Source: Actinomadura sp. NAK00032
Lineage (GTDB): Bacteria; Actinomycetota; Actinomycetes; Streptosporangiales; Streptosporangiaceae
Direction of reading: 5' to 3'
DNA: 64,000 nucleotides
Assembly (NCBI RefSeq): GCF_013364275.1
Contig: NZ_CP054932.1
Coordinates: 7,316,001 to 7,380,000, forward strand
In this document: positions 7,779-16,740 of the stretch, one piece after another
Layout: every line of letters begins with the position of its first letter
Numbering within the stretch: the stretch's first letter is position 1
Program-made: the position numbers and the translations under genes
Notes under the pieces: model-generated
Told to the model about the DNA's origin: nothing
The model's input: only the letters and a program-made list of their open reading frames with translations
The model's database searches: none

Positions 7779-10700
7779 ATGGAAGATCAACTCCAGGCGG
7801 GCGAGGACGAACTGGTCATCCCGGAAGGGTGGCGGCGCCAGCTGTACGCGCGGCGCGGCGGGCGCCCCGGGCCGAAGATCAAGGCCGTCCCGTCCGGCGG
7901 AGCGGAGTTGCGCGAGCGCGCCATGCAGCTGGAGCCCGCCCACTGGGAGGCCGTCGAGCCCGCGTCGGCCAAGGCCGCCCGTGACTACCTCGACGGCGAC
8001 GCGAACGCCCTCGGCGCGGCCGTGCTCGGGAAGATGCTGGCCGACGCCCCGCCCCACCACGGCGCCGTCGGGGAACTCGCGGTGCCGCTGACGGACGCCT
8101 GGGCCGCCGACCACGGGGCGCCCTTCGCCGCGTGCGCGTTCGTGGAGTTGGCCACCCTCTTCGACCACTCCGGCATCGGCACCATCGGGGGGCGGATACG
8201 GAACATGCTGGCCCGCGCCGGCGACGCCGAGTACGCGGACGCCGTCGAGCGTCTGGCGGCGTACCGCGACACCCCGACCCGGCGGGTGTCGGTGTCCTTC
8301 CTCGTGCCGACCCGTGAGGACTGGGTGGACGAGTGCTGCGCCGCGCCGCCCGACCCGGTCACCGAGTCGAAGTCGTGGTGGCTGCTGTACAGCGCGCTGG
8401 GCTCCCGCCGGCAGGTCGAGATGATCGCCCACCACGGGCCCGTCCTGTCGTACTGGTGGGACCGCCCGTTCCTGGTCACCATGATGGACGGTGCGGGGGC
8501 GGCCATCGCGCCGCTGCTCGCGGAGGCGTTCGACGAGAACCAGGGCTTCAGCGCCCAGCGCACCAAACCGTTCGTCGAGGCGCTGTCGATGCTGCCGGGC
8601 GACGAGGCGCTGCAGGCCCTCCTGGACCGGGCCGACAACAAGCTGGTGAAGCCCCTGCTGGTGGCGGCGACGAAGCGCTTCCCGGAACGTGCGCGGCGGC
8701 TGCTGCCCTCGGAAGCGCTGCCGGGCGGCGCCGGCCGGCGGGAGGACGGGCTGCCGGACGCTCCTCCAGCCGCCCTGCCCCGCCCGCTGGCCGACCCGCC
8801 GTGGCAGCGCGCGGGCGAACGGCCCCACCCGGCGCCCGTAGAGGGCCTCACGCCTCCCGCCGCCACACGGATGCGCTGGCTGCCGGGCGAGCGGGACGCG
8901 TGGTCCAAGACCGACCACCGGCACCGCGAACCGTCGACCGACGACTGGGACGCGCTGGTCGATGAGTTCCGCCGCGGGCGCGCCGGCGGCTACGGTCTCG
9001 GCGTCCTCACCTACGGCCCGGAGGAGGAGGTCAGGCCGCTGCTCGGTGCCTGGAAGCCGCAACTCTGGGAGGCCGAGATGTGGCTGCGGCCGACCGTGGC
9101 GCGGTTCGAGGCCGACGCCCTGCCCGTCGCGCTGCGGATCGCCGAGGCGGACATGAAGGGCCTCGGCGACCGGGCGCTCCCGTTCCTGGACGCGGAGCTG
9201 GCCCGGCTGATGGCAGAGCGCCTGAACCGCCCGAAGAAAGGCCGCGATGTCGCGCTCGCCTGGTTCGACAGGCACGGCCTGGACGCGGTGCCGCTGCTCG
9301 TCCCGGCCGCAGTGGGCAAGCCCGGGAAGCCGCAGCGCGAGGCCGAGGACGCCCTGCGCCTCCTAGCCGACGCCCACGGAACGGACAAGGTCGTAGACGA
9401 GGCGGCGCGCGCGCACGGCGACCAGGCGGCCGCAGCCCTCCACGCGACGCTCGCGATAGACCCTCTTGACCTCCTGCCCGACCGCATTCCGCCCGTCCCC
9501 GACTGGGCCGATGTGCAAGACCTCCCGCAAATCAAGCTCCGGTCCCGGAACGACGCGCTCCCCGCCGACGCCACGCAGCATCTACTGCCAATGCTGGCCA
9601 TCTCCTCACCCATGCAGGTCTACGCGGGCGTCGGGATCGTCAAGGAGGCGTGCGACCGGGCGTCCATCGCCTCGTTCTCCTGGGAGCTGTTCCAGCTGTG
9701 GCGGCAGCACGGTGCTCCCGCCAAGGACGGCTGGGCCCTGGCACAGCTCGGCTGGCTCGGCGACGACGAAACGGCCCGCAGGCTGGCCCCGCTGATCCGG
9801 GCATGGCCCGGCGAAGGCGGCCACGCCAAGGCGGTCACCGGCCTGGACGTCCTCACGGCGATCGGCGGCGAAGTCGCCCTCATGCACCTGTACGGCATCG
9901 CGCAGAAGGTCAAATTCAAGGGCCTGAAGGCGCGCGCGCAGGAGAAGGTGCAGCAGGTCGCAGACAACCTGGGGCTGACGTCCGACGAACTGGGCGACCG
10001 CCTGGTCCCCGACTTCGGCCTCGACGCGACCGGCGGCCTCGTCCTGGACTACGGCCCGCGCCGCTTCCTCGTCGCCTTCGACGAGCACCTCAAACCGTTC
10101 GTCACCGACGAGGACGGCACCCACCGCAAGTCACTCCCCAAGCCGGGCGCCAAGGACGACAAGGAACTCGCGCCGGCCGCCCACCAGCGCTTCGCCGCGC
10201 TGAAGAAGGACGTCCGGACGGTCGCCGCCGACCAGATCCGCCGCCTGGAGTCGGCGATGATCGCCCAGCGCCGCTGGACGGCCCCGGAGTTCCGCCGCTT
10301 CTTCGCGGAGCACCCGCTCGTCTCCCACATCGCCCGCCGCCTGATCTGGCTCGCGGAGGACGCGACCACGTTCCGCATCGCCGAGGACGGCACCCTCGCG
10401 AACGCCGACGACGAAGCGCTGAAGCTCCAGGACAACGCCACCATCCGCATCCCGCACCCACTGGAGTTCCATGACACCCTCACCGCCTGGACGACGCTTT
10501 TCGCCGACTACGAGATCCTGCAGCCGTTCCCGCAACTGGGCCGCACCGTCCACACCCTCACCGCAGCCGAACGCGCCGCCCGGCAGCTGGACCGCCTCCA
10601 GGGCCTCACCGTCCCGGCCATGGCCGTCCTCGGGCTGGAAAGGCGAGGCTGGCGGCGCGGCGGCGCCATGGACGCCGGACTCCAGTGGTCCATCTACCGC

Positions 10701-10919
10701 GAGACCCCAGGCGGCCTGTACGTCAACGTCAAGCTGGACCCGGGAATGGCCATCGGCGACCTGGAGGACAGGGGCCCCCAACAACTGCAGGTGATCCGCC
10801 TGGACGACCACCCGGAGGACGGCTACTGGAACGGCACCCGCATCGGCCGCCCCTTCGGCGACCTGGACCCGATCACGACCTCCGAGCTCATCACCGAACT
10901 GACCGAAGCCGCGTCCTAG
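7779..10919 (+). CDS. DUF4132 domain protein (large, helical)
   Basis: 1046 residues. The C-terminal third carries the DUF4132 signature: FDEHLKPFVTDEDG (about 768), KSLPKPG, then RTVAADQIRRLESAM and RRWTAPEFRRFF...HPL, ending with a beta-rich segment. The N-terminal two thirds are HEAT-like helical repeats. DUF4132 proteins, some with WGR domains, are widespread and of unknown activity; the E. coli relative MolR was once linked to molybdate. It begins 49 bases after the NACHT-associated repeat frame, on the same strand, but seems to have its own leaderless promoter. A joint role with the NACHT gene is only a neighbourhood guess. Confidence 0.85.
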   Translation: MEDQLQAGEDELVIPEGWRRQLYARRGGRPGPKIKAVPSGGAELRERAMQLEPAHWEAVEPASAKAARDYLDGDANALGAAVLGKMLADAPPHHGAVGELAVPLTDAWAADHGAPFAACAFVELATLFDHSGIGTIGGRIRNMLARAGDAEYADAVERLAAYRDTPTRRVSVSFLVPTREDWVDECCAAPPDPVTESKSWWLLYSALGSRRQVEMIAHHGPVLSYWWDRPFLVTMMDGAGAAIAPLLAEAFDENQGFSAQRTKPFVEALSMLPGDEALQALLDRADNKLVKPLLVAATKRFPERARRLLPSEALPGGAGRREDGLPDAPPAALPRPLADPPWQRAGERPHPAPVEGLTPPAATRMRWLPGERDAWSKTDHRHREPSTDDWDALVDEFRRGRAGGYGLGVLTYGPEEEVRPLLGAWKPQLWEAEMWLRPTVARFEADALPVALRIAEADMKGLGDRALPFLDAELARLMAERLNRPKKGRDVALAWFDRHGLDAVPLLVPAAVGKPGKPQREAEDALRLLADAHGTDKVVDEAARAHGDQAAAALHATLAIDPLDLLPDRIPPVPDWADVQDLPQIKLRSRNDALPADATQHLLPMLAISSPMQVYAGVGIVKEACDRASIASFSWELFQLWRQHGAPAKDGWALAQLGWLGDDETARRLAPLIRAWPGEGGHAKAVTGLDVLTAIGGEVALMHLYGIAQKVKFKGLKARAQEKVQQVADNLGLTSDELGDRLVPDFGLDATGGLVLDYGPRRFLVAFDEHLKPFVTDEDGTHRKSLPKPGAKDDKELAPAAHQRFAALKKDVRTVAADQIRRLESAMIAQRRWTAPEFRRFFAEHPLVSHIARRLIWLAEDATTFRIAEDGTLANADDEALKLQDNATIRIPHPLEFHDTLTAWTTLFADYEILQPFPQLGRTVHTLTAAERAARQLDRLQGLTVPAMAVLGLERRGWRRGGAMDAGLQWSIYRETPGGLYVNVKLDPGMAIGDLEDRGPQQLQVIRLDDHPEDGYWNGTRIGRPFGDLDPITTSELITELTEAAS

Positions 10920-10925
10920 CCCCGA

Positions 10926-11480
10926 TCAACCTTCACGCGGGCCGGTCATGAGCGGCACGATGTGCTCGCGGACGTGCCGCTCGTCCGGCGGGTCGCCGTG
11001 CGTCATCAGGTGCACGAAGATCAGCGCCGGGCCGGCGTCCGCGCGGCTCTCCAGGTCGGGCACCGGGCCGATCACCCGCCGCAGGTTCTCCCGGTTGGCC
11101 GCCAGCAGCGGGTCGACCTTCGCCTCGCGCACCGCCGCCGCCAGCTCCGAGCCGGGGTCGGTCAGCAGCACCGCCAGCAGCCGCGCGCGGCGGTGGCGGA
11201 GCCCTTCGGCCATCCGCACCAGGCCCGCCACCAGGTCGTCGAGCGGGTCGCCGCAGGGCGCGGGCGCGCGCTCGGCCGCCGCGGCCCGCAGCGCGTCCAC
11301 GACCAGGGCGTACTTGGTCGGCCAGCGCCGGTACAGCGAGCCGAGCCCGACCCCGGCGGTGCGCGCGACCTCCGCGACCCGCAGCCCGTCGTAGCCGCGG
11401 CCGTCGAGCAGCTCCAGCGCCGTCCGCAGCACCGCCTCGTCGACGGCCGGGTCCCGGGGCCGCCCCCGCGTCGCGCTCAC
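10926..11480 (-). CDS. TetR/AcrR-family repressor
   Basis: 184 residues from GTG 11480. N-terminal TetR helix-turn-helix (about 12-57): LRVAEVARTAGVGLGSLYRRWPTK. The remaining helices are the variable ligand pocket. It is divergent from the oxidoreductase gene at 11579, the usual arrangement of a repressor with its target. TAAGGT at 11492-11487 ends 6 bases before the GTG, so the mRNA is probably leaderless. Its 3' end is only 6 bases from the DUF4132 stop codon (convergent, no room for a terminator). Confidence 0.9.
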   Translation of the reverse strand: MSATRGRPRDPAVDEAVLRTALELLDGRGYDGLRVAEVARTAGVGLGSLYRRWPTKYALVVDALRAAAAERAPAPCGDPLDDLVAGLVRMAEGLRHRRARLLAVLLTDPGSELAAAVREAKVDPLLAANRENLRRVIGPVPDLESRADAGPALIFVHLMTHGDPPDERHVREHIVPLMTGPREG

Positions 11481-11578
11481 CCCCCAACCTTAACGGCAAC
11501 GTTGACTTCCGCATATCAACCGAGCTATACCAGTAACCATCATTACCGGTATTCACCGTTCCCGAAAGGCGGATGCAC
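11481..11578. promoter_or_regulatory. Divergent promoter region with candidate TetR operator
   Basis: 98 bases, more AT-rich than the flanks. It holds the leaderless -10 of the TetR gene (TAAGGT, 11492-11487, minus) and two adjoining short inverted repeats, GTAA-ccatca-TTAC (11533-11546) and CGGT-attc-ACCG (11547-11558), in front of the oxidoreductase gene. Operator identity is inferred from position. Confidence 0.35.
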
Positions 11579-12517
11579 ATGAGAGCCGTCGTCACCGACC
11601 CGGAGCGCACCCCGCGCCTGCGCCTGTCGGAGGTACCGCGCCCGGAGCCCGCCCCCGACCAGGCCCTGATCAAGGTCGAGGCCGTCTCCCTCAACGCGGG
11701 CGAGACCCGCCGGGCACTGGAGGCCACCACGGCCTACGTCCCCGGCTGGGACTTCGCCGGCGTCATCGAGGAACCCGCGGCGGACGGCACCACCCCGCCC
11801 AAGGGCGCCCGCGTCTACGGCGCCGTCCCCCTGGAGGGCGCCTGGGCCGAGTACGTCGCCGCCTCCGCCACCGTCCTCGCCGAGATCCCCGACGGCGTCA
11901 CGATGGCCCAGGCCGCCGCGCTCCCGATCGCCGGGATCACCGCGCTGGTCGCCCTGGAATCGGCCGGCACACTCCTCGGCCGCCGGGTCCTCGTCACCGG
12001 CGCGTCCGGCGGCGTCGGCCGCTACGCCTGCCAGCTCGCCCACCTGGCCGGCGCCGAGGTCACCGCCATCAGCCGCCGCCCCGCCCTGCCGCGCCTGCTC
12101 CGCGAGGACGGCGTCCCCGCCACCGTCCACCCCACGATCACCGCGGCCCGCGACGCCGGCCGCTACGACGTGATCCTGGACGGCGTCGGCGGCGACTCCC
12201 TGGGCACCGCCCTGGGCGCCCTCGCCCCCGGCGGCGTCTGCGTCAGCTTCGGCAACGGCAGCCGCACCCCCGCCAGCTTCGACCCCGTCGACTTCTACAA
12301 CGTCCCCGGCGCCCGCCTCCAGGGCCTGTGGCTCGGCAACCTCCTGACCACCCCCACCGGCTGCGGCCCCATCCTGACCCGCCTGGCAACCCTCGTCGCC
12401 AACGGCCGCCTGCACGTCCCCATCGACGCCGTCCTCCCCTGGACGAGCATCAACGAAGCCGCCACCCGCATAACAACCCAAGCCGTCCACGGCAAACTCA
12501 CCCTAGAAATCCCCTGA
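11579..12517 (+). CDS. Zinc-free MDR-type oxidoreductase (quinone oxidoreductase-like)
   Basis: 312 residues from ATG 11579; GAAAGG lies 9 bases upstream, which favours it over the ATG at 11573. GroES-like N-terminal half (PDQALIKVEAVSLNAGETRR; VPGWDFAGVIEE) and a Rossmann NAD(P)H fold with RVLVTGASGGVGRYACQLA (about 138-156). The catalytic-zinc cysteines of alcohol dehydrogenases are absent, as in quinone/enone reductases that use NADPH. Likely repressed by the divergent TetR protein and induced by a reactive ketone or quinone (inference). Confidence 0.88.
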   Translation: MRAVVTDPERTPRLRLSEVPRPEPAPDQALIKVEAVSLNAGETRRALEATTAYVPGWDFAGVIEEPAADGTTPPKGARVYGAVPLEGAWAEYVAASATVLAEIPDGVTMAQAAALPIAGITALVALESAGTLLGRRVLVTGASGGVGRYACQLAHLAGAEVTAISRRPALPRLLREDGVPATVHPTITAARDAGRYDVILDGVGGDSLGTALGALAPGGVCVSFGNGSRTPASFDPVDFYNVPGARLQGLWLGNLLTTPTGCGPILTRLATLVANGRLHVPIDAVLPWTSINEAATRITTQAVHGKLTLEIP

Positions 12518-12910
12518 CCACAACACTCCCGGCCCGAGCACGGCACCCACGCTCGATACGGGCACCGAACGGCCGATTCAGTGAGAATTCCCGGTCGCCA
12601 TCTGCGTCTCTGTGAGCAATCCGACACACCTACTTGTCGGTACATTTATGGACAGCGACTCCGAAAGCAGACACGTTCGCTCCCGCCCGTTTCAGCAGGC
12701 ACGGCGGCCGAGAAGCGAAGCACATTCGGATTACGGCCTGTGTAGTACATCCGGAAACCTTGCTGTTTGCGACCGAGACGAGGGCAAGTGCCCCTGGCCG
12801 CGACCTTCCTTATGCGCGATAACCCTGGAAGATCCACGATTACCGGCCCATAATGAGGCCTGAATTAGGGACACGGGGCGACCGCGAGAGACCGGGGAAG
12901 GTGCAGCGAC
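12518..12910. other. Intergenic region, 393 bases, no convincing gene
   Basis: Noticeably lower G+C than the surroundings, especially 12560-12870. Short open frames here lack codon bias and are not supported. CATAAT at 12849-12854 is a possible -10 box for the downstream cassette, giving a leader of about 50 bases. The base composition change marks the left boundary of the 12911-15999 cassette and may reflect acquired DNA. Confidence 0.4.
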
Positions 12911-13333
12911 ATGGATCCCGCGCTGGCAGGGCTCGCCGGCGCGGTCGCGGCGGCCCTCGTGGAGGCCATGACGACCGATTTCTGGGGCACCGCGAGGAGC
13001 CGGCTCGCCCGGATCGTCGGCCGCGGTGCGCATACCGCCGAGTCGGACGTGACCCGTGAGTTAGAGGAGTCCGCGGGCAGGGTGAGCCGGAGATCCCCGT
13101 CCGAGCAGGCGGCCGTGGCGGCCGAGCAGGCGAGATGGACGGCCCTGCTGACGGCCTTCCTCGCCGAGCACATGGACGCCTCGACCGAACTGCAGGACTT
13201 CGTCAGGCATGTCCGAGAGGCATTGCCGGACACGGACGCCGTCCATGTCGTCCAGAACATCACCACCGGGCGGAACGCCTTCATCGCGGGAAGGGACCAG
13301 CACATATCCCTGACCTTGGACGATGATGGGTGA
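12911..13333 (+). CDS. Small protein with GRNAFIAGRD tail motif, cassette gene 1
   Basis: 140 residues. N-terminal hydrophobic-small segment (LAGLAGAVAAALVEAM), a charged helical middle part, then VVQNITTGRNAFIAGRDQHISL (in pieces: VVQNITTG 113-120 and RNAFIAGRDQHI 121-132). That terminal pattern recurs in actinobacterial proteins linked to NB-ARC and other ATPase conflict systems, and a version of it starts the next protein (RRDAFVAARDIYV). GGGGAAGG lies about 10 bases before the ATG. It overlaps the next gene by 11 bases, which implies translational coupling. Role unknown; a docking or interaction element is the simplest guess. Confidence 0.65.
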   Translation: MDPALAGLAGAVAAALVEAMTTDFWGTARSRLARIVGRGAHTAESDVTRELEESAGRVSRRSPSEQAAVAAEQARWTALLTAFLAEHMDASTELQDFVRHVREALPDTDAVHVVQNITTGRNAFIAGRDQHISLTLDDDG

Positions 13334-14516
13334 AGAGCTGGAACATCCGGCCTCCACGCAACAGGTGTGGGCGAGACGCGACGCCTTCGTCGCAGCCCGG
13401 GACATCTACGTCACCGCGGTGATGGGCACCACGCCGCAGTCATCCGTGGCCGCGGCGAGCGCCGTCAAGCGTGAACGGCCTCTCTTCGTCCAGTACACGA
13501 ATCCAGAAATCCTGGCGTGCTACGGCATCGACGTCAGTGAAAGGCACGCGGCGCTCACTCTGACCCAGGCGCTGGACGCCACACGGCTGGCCGTGCTCAT
13601 GACCGAACGGCACCTCCTCATTCCCGCGTCCTACATCTTCGAGATCCCCTGGTACCCGGTCTTCCTCGGGTGTGTGGAGCCGCTGGTGCGGGCGGGTGCA
13701 CTCCGCTACGTCGCACCGGTCCCGGATCTCGCCGACTACCGGGAGATGAAAGTCCACGAGTACCGCCGGGACCGGCACAACCCCTACCGCCACACCGGCT
13801 TGCGGGGAATCTGCGCCGATCCCGATTTCCGCTGGGCCCCTCGGCACGGCGGCGGGACGGCCGCCGGAATCGGCGAACTGTGGCGTGCGGCCCTGCAGCC
13901 CGGCGGCGAACTGCACCGCGTCGCACGCGGGACCGCGCGCAGATGGCACCGGCCGCGGGGACGCGCCGAACGGCTGCTCGCGCGGACCCCCGAACGGCTG
14001 GACGGGCAGGCCTTCATCGGCCGGTTCGTGGAGCGCACGCTGCCCGTGCCCCTTTCACCCGCCGAAAGCACATCGCTCGCCTTCTTCCTTTCCCGCGCCT
14101 ACCTGCGCAGTTACCTCCTCGACCTGGACGCCGCCATCCTCGCGGACCTGCCCGCGGGCGACCTGACCTGCGGTCTCGCACACCGGTCGGCGGGCATGGA
14201 CGGCAGGCTCCCCTCCGCGCGGCGGCTCGACACCGTGCTTCGCTGGCTCGGCATCGCGGATTTCGTCCACCGCATCGCCGAGTGGGACGAACTGCTGCGG
14301 TTGCGCTCCCTGCCCGGATTCGGACTCGTCATCGACCGGGCCTACGACGAGACCTCACTGGACGCGCTGCGGATCGCGGTTCTCGCGGTCCGCGGATCAC
14401 GTGGATTCCGCCTCGCCCGCACCTATGCCGAGGCGAAGTCCAACGTGCAGGCCGTGGCCGGCACCATGGCCGATTTCACGCTCAACGCCAGGACACCATG
14501 GAGAGACGATCGATGA
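13323..14516 (+). CDS. Unrecognised 397-residue protein, cassette gene 2
   Basis: Starts at ATG 13323 (ATG 13326 equally possible) inside the end of the previous gene. Residues 18-30 repeat the AFxAxRDxxV motif of gene 1. The body has an alpha/beta start (LFVQYTNPEILACYGIDV, LAVLMTERHLLIPASYIFEI) and a helical C-terminal half; no known catalytic motif was recognised. Acidic and aromatic residues near RDRHNPYRHTGLRG are candidates for conservation analysis. It ends in an ATGA overlap with gene 3. Codon use is normal for the window apart from slightly more A/T at third positions. Confidence 0.7.
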   Translation: MMGEELEHPASTQQVWARRDAFVAARDIYVTAVMGTTPQSSVAAASAVKRERPLFVQYTNPEILACYGIDVSERHAALTLTQALDATRLAVLMTERHLLIPASYIFEIPWYPVFLGCVEPLVRAGALRYVAPVPDLADYREMKVHEYRRDRHNPYRHTGLRGICADPDFRWAPRHGGGTAAGIGELWRAALQPGGELHRVARGTARRWHRPRGRAERLLARTPERLDGQAFIGRFVERTLPVPLSPAESTSLAFFLSRAYLRSYLLDLDAAILADLPAGDLTCGLAHRSAGMDGRLPSARRLDTVLRWLGIADFVHRIAEWDELLRLRSLPGFGLVIDRAYDETSLDALRIAVLAVRGSRGFRLARTYAEAKSNVQAVAGTMADFTLNARTPWRDDR

Positions 14517-15109
14517 CCATATCCATATACTGCTCCGGCTCCATCATGAAGGGCGCGGCGGACGAGAAGAAACTCTGCTGGTCGGACATCGAGCGGCGGG
14601 AGGTCGCCAAAGGCGCCGCACCTCGCGAGGTCGTGTTCCTGAACCCGGACGACCCGATCACCGACCCGTCCAACACGCTCGGCCAGTTCGGCCGCGACAT
14701 GTACCAGGTGATGGTCGCGACGGCGGTCGTCGTGGACGCCCGTGAACGGCGCGGTATCGGCATCGGCGTGGAAATGACCGCCGCCACCCTCCTCGGCACT
14801 CCGATCATCGTCGTGGCCCCGCGCAACTCCAAGTACCGGGCGGACGAGCTGGAATACCGCGGCGTCCTCGTCCGCGACTACGTCCACCCGCACGTGGCCG
14901 CGCTGGCCTCCGCGGTCGTCGAGGATTTCCTGACCGCCGGGGAACTGCTTGCGGAAGTGGCGCCGCAAAAGGCTCGCGAGACGTCCCCGATACCCGGCTG
15001 GCTCGATGAGGCCATCACGGAGTACCGCGACAACGTCCTGCCCGGCGATCCGCCCATGCTGGCCGCTCTGGAGCGACTGAACGAACCATCGCTCAGCATG
15101 GGACGCTGA
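14513..15109 (+). CDS. Nucleoside 2-deoxyribosyltransferase-like protein, cassette gene 3
   Basis: 198 residues from ATG 14513, with GGAGAG 7-8 bases upstream and a 4-base ATGA overlap with gene 2. The first 110 residues fit the flavodoxin-like NDT fold: TISIYCSGS (phosphate/ribose loop), FGRDMYQVMVATAVVVDAR (in pieces: D62 and D75) and GIGIGVEMTAA, whose E87 aligns with the catalytic glutamate that attacks C1' of the nucleoside. C-terminal about 80 residues are helical and unassigned. NDT-like enzymes cleave N-glycosidic bonds in nucleosides or nucleotides. Here it could consume or modify a nucleotide signal or NAD-like substrate (inference). Confidence 0.7.
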   Translation: MTISIYCSGSIMKGAADEKKLCWSDIERREVAKGAAPREVVFLNPDDPITDPSNTLGQFGRDMYQVMVATAVVVDARERRGIGIGVEMTAATLLGTPIIVVAPRNSKYRADELEYRGVLVRDYVHPHVAALASAVVEDFLTAGELLAEVAPQKARETSPIPGWLDEAITEYRDNVLPGDPPMLAALERLNEPSLSMGR

Positions 15110-15111
15110 CC

Positions 15112-15999
15112 GTGATCACCGAGCTGGAACGGAGCAGCGCGGAACACATCGGGGACGGCCCACGGCTCTATCTCGTCCACAACGACCCCCTTGAGGAATT
15201 GCTCTTCGACCGCAACCTCATGGGGACCGGATTCCGCCGGGCGTGCCTTCGTTCCAGCCGGTGTTTCATCGCCCATCTGGCCGACGAGTTGAGCCCTGAC
15301 GAGACCGCCGAACTGGTGATCCTGAGCAAGGGCCTGACGTACCAGCTGGCAGCAGCCGTTTCGGCGGAGACGGGCCGCAACCTGCCCACCAATCTGATCG
15401 CGACATCGCGGACGGCGGTCGCTCACGACACCGCCCGCATCGAGGTGCCGTACTGCTGCTTCGAGGCACCGGCCGAAACACTGCTCATCGGCGACACCGT
15501 CGCGTCGGGCGAAACCATCATCACGGCGCTCCGGCGTTTCCTGGACGTCCATCCGCTCCGGCGCGTCTTCGTGATCTCCTATGCGGGGACGCTCGTGGGC
15601 GCCACGAGAATCGCCGAGTTCTGCGCCGGCCACGGCATCGAGGCGACGTTCCTGTACGGTCTCGCGGCGTTCGGCTTGGGAGACAACGGCTTCGACCTGT
15701 CCTTCCTGCATCCCGAGACGATCACGCGGGCCCGCTACGCCGAGCGGGCCCGCGAGCAGTTCTCCGGACGGCCGGTGTCGGCGGTCGGCTGGGACTTCGG
15801 CTCCCAGTCCATGGCCCCGCGCAAATACCGGCACCTGAGCTGGGTCGAGTCGCAGGTCTGGGACCTCACCGACGCCGACTGCCTCAAAGTCGCCGAAGCA
15901 CCCGACGACTGGTCGGAACTCGCCCACGAGCGGGCCGCCTACGAGCACGCCCTCCTGGCCGGCGAGGCCGGGGACGCGGGCCCCCTCCCCTCAGGGTGA
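15112..15999 (+). CDS. Phosphoribosyltransferase-like protein, cassette gene 4
   Basis: 295 residues from GTG 15112, two bases after the stop of gene 3. TLLIGDTVASGET (123-135) matches the PRPP-binding motif of type I phosphoribosyltransferases, with the acidic residue followed by a Thr/Ser-Gly loop. Upstream, LVILSKGLTYQLAAAV supplies a second core strand. The normally paired acidic residues are reduced to one Asp (GDT rather than DD), so activity may be altered. PRTases make or split nucleotides from base plus PRPP, the chemical counterpart of the neighbouring NDT-like enzyme. No clear terminator follows, and the convergent TetR gene ends 7 bases away. Confidence 0.7.
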   Translation: MITELERSSAEHIGDGPRLYLVHNDPLEELLFDRNLMGTGFRRACLRSSRCFIAHLADELSPDETAELVILSKGLTYQLAAAVSAETGRNLPTNLIATSRTAVAHDTARIEVPYCCFEAPAETLLIGDTVASGETIITALRRFLDVHPLRRVFVISYAGTLVGATRIAEFCAGHGIEATFLYGLAAFGLGDNGFDLSFLHPETITRARYAERAREQFSGRPVSAVGWDFGSQSMAPRKYRHLSWVESQVWDLTDADCLKVAEAPDDWSELAHERAAYEHALLAGEAGDAGPLPSG

Positions 16000-16006
16000 A
16001 CCAGAA

Positions 16007-16627
16007 TCACTCAGCCGACGTGCCGCGTTGGCGGACCAGGGGGAGGTAGACCTCGTCGACGATCTCGACGAGGACCTCGTCCGGGGCGGTGGGGACGCCG
16101 CGCACCACGAACTCGTTGCGCAGCAGGACGATCGCCACGGTCGCGACGCGCGGGTGGAGCGCCTCCGGGGCCGCTTCGCCGCGCGCGACGGCGCGTCCGA
16201 GGATGGTCAGCCAGGAGGAGGCCACGGCGTCGGCCGACTGGTCCGGCAGCTGCGCCATGAGTTCCGACGCCCCGCCGGCCGCCGCGAGCAGGTCGCGCAG
16301 GATCGAGCCGAGCGGCGAACTCCAGTGGCGGTTCGCCCGGCGGAGCTGCTCAAGGACGTCGTCCCGCAGGTTGCCGGTGTCGGGCGGCTGGACGCTCTTG
16401 GCCAGCCGCCGGTAGGCGGCGATGCCGAGAGCGAGGCGGTTCGGCCAGCGGCGGTAGATCGCATTCTTGTTGGTGCGGGCGCGCTCGGCGACCCGGTCCA
16501 TGGTCAGCCCGGAGAACCCGGACTCAGTGAGCTCCTCGACGGCGGCGTCGAGGATCGCCTCCTCCAGGACGGCGCCACGCCGCCGCGTCTGCCCGCCCGC
16601 TGGCCGTTCAGCCGGATCGTCCGCCAT
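16007..16627 (-). CDS. TetR/AcrR-family repressor of the divergent TIM-barrel gene
   Basis: 206 residues from ATG 16627, preferred because GAGGG precedes it; an upstream TTG is in frame. Helix-turn-helix LTMDRVAERARTNKNAIYRRWPNR (in pieces LTMDRVAERAR and NKNAIYRRW). The C-terminal pocket is TetR_C-like. The palindrome GGTAC-gttga-GTACC at 16700-16714 lies between this gene and the divergent gene at 16741 and is the probable operator. Confidence 0.9.
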   Translation of the reverse strand: MADDPAERPAGGQTRRRGAVLEEAILDAAVEELTESGFSGLTMDRVAERARTNKNAIYRRWPNRLALGIAAYRRLAKSVQPPDTGNLRDDVLEQLRRANRHWSSPLGSILRDLLAAAGGASELMAQLPDQSADAVASSWLTILGRAVARGEAAPEALHPRVATVAIVLLRNEFVVRGVPTAPDEVLVEIVDEVYLPLVRQRGTSAE

Positions 16628-16697
16628 GCCCTCGTCCCGTATTCGGTACCGCCCGTTCCTCGCCAAGGTTGGCGCCGTCCTCGCACGAGAGGCAACT

Positions 16698-16716
16698 AAG
16701 GTACGTTGAGTACCCT
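16698..16716. promoter_or_regulatory. Palindromic TetR-type operator
   Basis: Inverted repeat AAGGTAC-gttga-GTACCCT: five perfect base pairs on each side (16700-16714), extending with one mismatch to seven. It is placed between the divergent TetR gene and the start of the 16741 gene, where a bound repressor would block both promoters. Confidence 0.6.
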
Positions 16717-16740
16717 AAATCGAAGAGAGGACACCTCCCC

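Noticed and set aside
12612..12863. Small open frames in the AT-richer gap upstream of the cassette
   Set aside because: No codon bias, no ribosome site, mutually overlapping on both strands.
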